Source of the DNA: AAA164-E04 sp964342825
GTDB taxonomy: Bacteria; Verrucomicrobiota; Verrucomicrobiia; Limisphaerales; AAA164-E04
Direction: 5' to 3'
Length of the DNA: 64,000 nt
Assembly: GCA_964342825.1 (NCBI GenBank)
Contig: CAYFHO010000004.1
Coordinates: 83,225-147,224 of the forward strand
Positions 63,883-64,000 of the stretch are shown piece after piece. The position numbers were made by a program, and so were the translations under genes. A model generated the notes under the pieces. It saw nothing but the letters and a program-made list of their open reading frames with translations. It searched no databases and had not been told where the DNA came from. How positions within the stretch are numbered: position 1 is the first letter of the stretch; every line of letters begins with the position of its first letter.

Positions 63883-64000
63883 GCAGACATAGATACCAGC
63901 AGCGATATAGATTGGCAATCAGTTTGGAATGATGAACAATGGCTTGGGCGCATCTCAATTGATTCCAGAAAAAAGGTGAAGATGGGGTATAATGAGTATT

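Noticed and set aside
1..64000. Search for CRISPR arrays, insertion sequences, tRNA or rRNA genes
   Set aside because: No regularly spaced repeats, transposase frames, cloverleaf-like sequences or rRNA segments were recognised by reading; a tRNAscan or ISfinder run would be needed to exclude small remnants.

Overview
The window most likely comes from a Gram-negative bacterium of the PVC group, probably a marine or freshwater Verrucomicrobiota. The best hint is the large protein at the right edge (60967-63882). It joins a glucose/sorbosone-dehydrogenase propeller to three CxxCH haem sites and ends in the haem-binding tail that is common in Verrucomicrobia and Planctomycetes. Few genes have a clear Shine-Dalgarno sequence, several start with TTG or GTG, and overall GC is moderate. 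The taxon is an inference.

Layout. (1) 1-5771, minus strand: housekeeping genes (HIBADH-like reductase, SppA peptidase, M24 peptidase, hemL, ruvX and a left-truncated yrbL-like gene). (2) 5970-8311, plus: an HDOD protein and an exported aldose epimerase followed by a strong terminator. (3) 8338-11493, minus: trpD, an ELM1-family protein and a GT4 glycosyltransferase. (4) 11608-14682, plus: an exported propeller/M28 peptidase/PDZ protein. (5) 14925-60939, plus with one exception: one very long surface-polysaccharide locus. (6) 60967-63882, minus: the multihaem dehydrogenase. No gene-free stretch exceeds 300 bases.

The polysaccharide locus has recognisable parts. rmlBACD makes dTDP-L-rhamnose. 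A nucleotide-sugar epimerase and a run of GT2/GT4 transferases follow. Then come a Wzy/WaaL-type ligase or polymerase, a heparinase-like lyase, a WecA/MraY-type priming transferase, an outer-membrane beta-barrel, a short OPX (Wza-like) protein and a Wzc-type BY-kinase. Further on, pseB-pseC-pseF-pseGH-formyltransferase-deacetylase-pseI should make a pseudaminic-acid-type nonulosonate, with a GT42-like protein next to it. The right end (about 53.7-60.9 kb) is very AT-rich and holds more glycosyltransferases, a methyltransferase and an acyltransferase. No Wzx flippase is visible.

The main discovery is a complete lasso-peptide cluster inside this locus (36431-45326). Two tandem precursor genes are present, and the second (46 aa, 36738-36878) is short enough to be missed by routine gene calling. 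Both have the leader pattern YxKPxLxxxGxxxxLT and a core beginning G-G-S-G with Glu at core position 8. Both cores continue into unusually lysine-rich tails ending in R-P. The precursors are followed by an HprK-like kinase, an ABC exporter, a nucleotidyltransferase-like gene on the other strand, then B1 (PqqD-like RRE), B2 (transglutaminase-like leader peptidase), C (asparagine-synthetase-like cyclase) and a second ABC transporter. Polycationic lasso peptides made within a locus for an acidic, nonulosonate-containing polysaccharide would be a novel combination.
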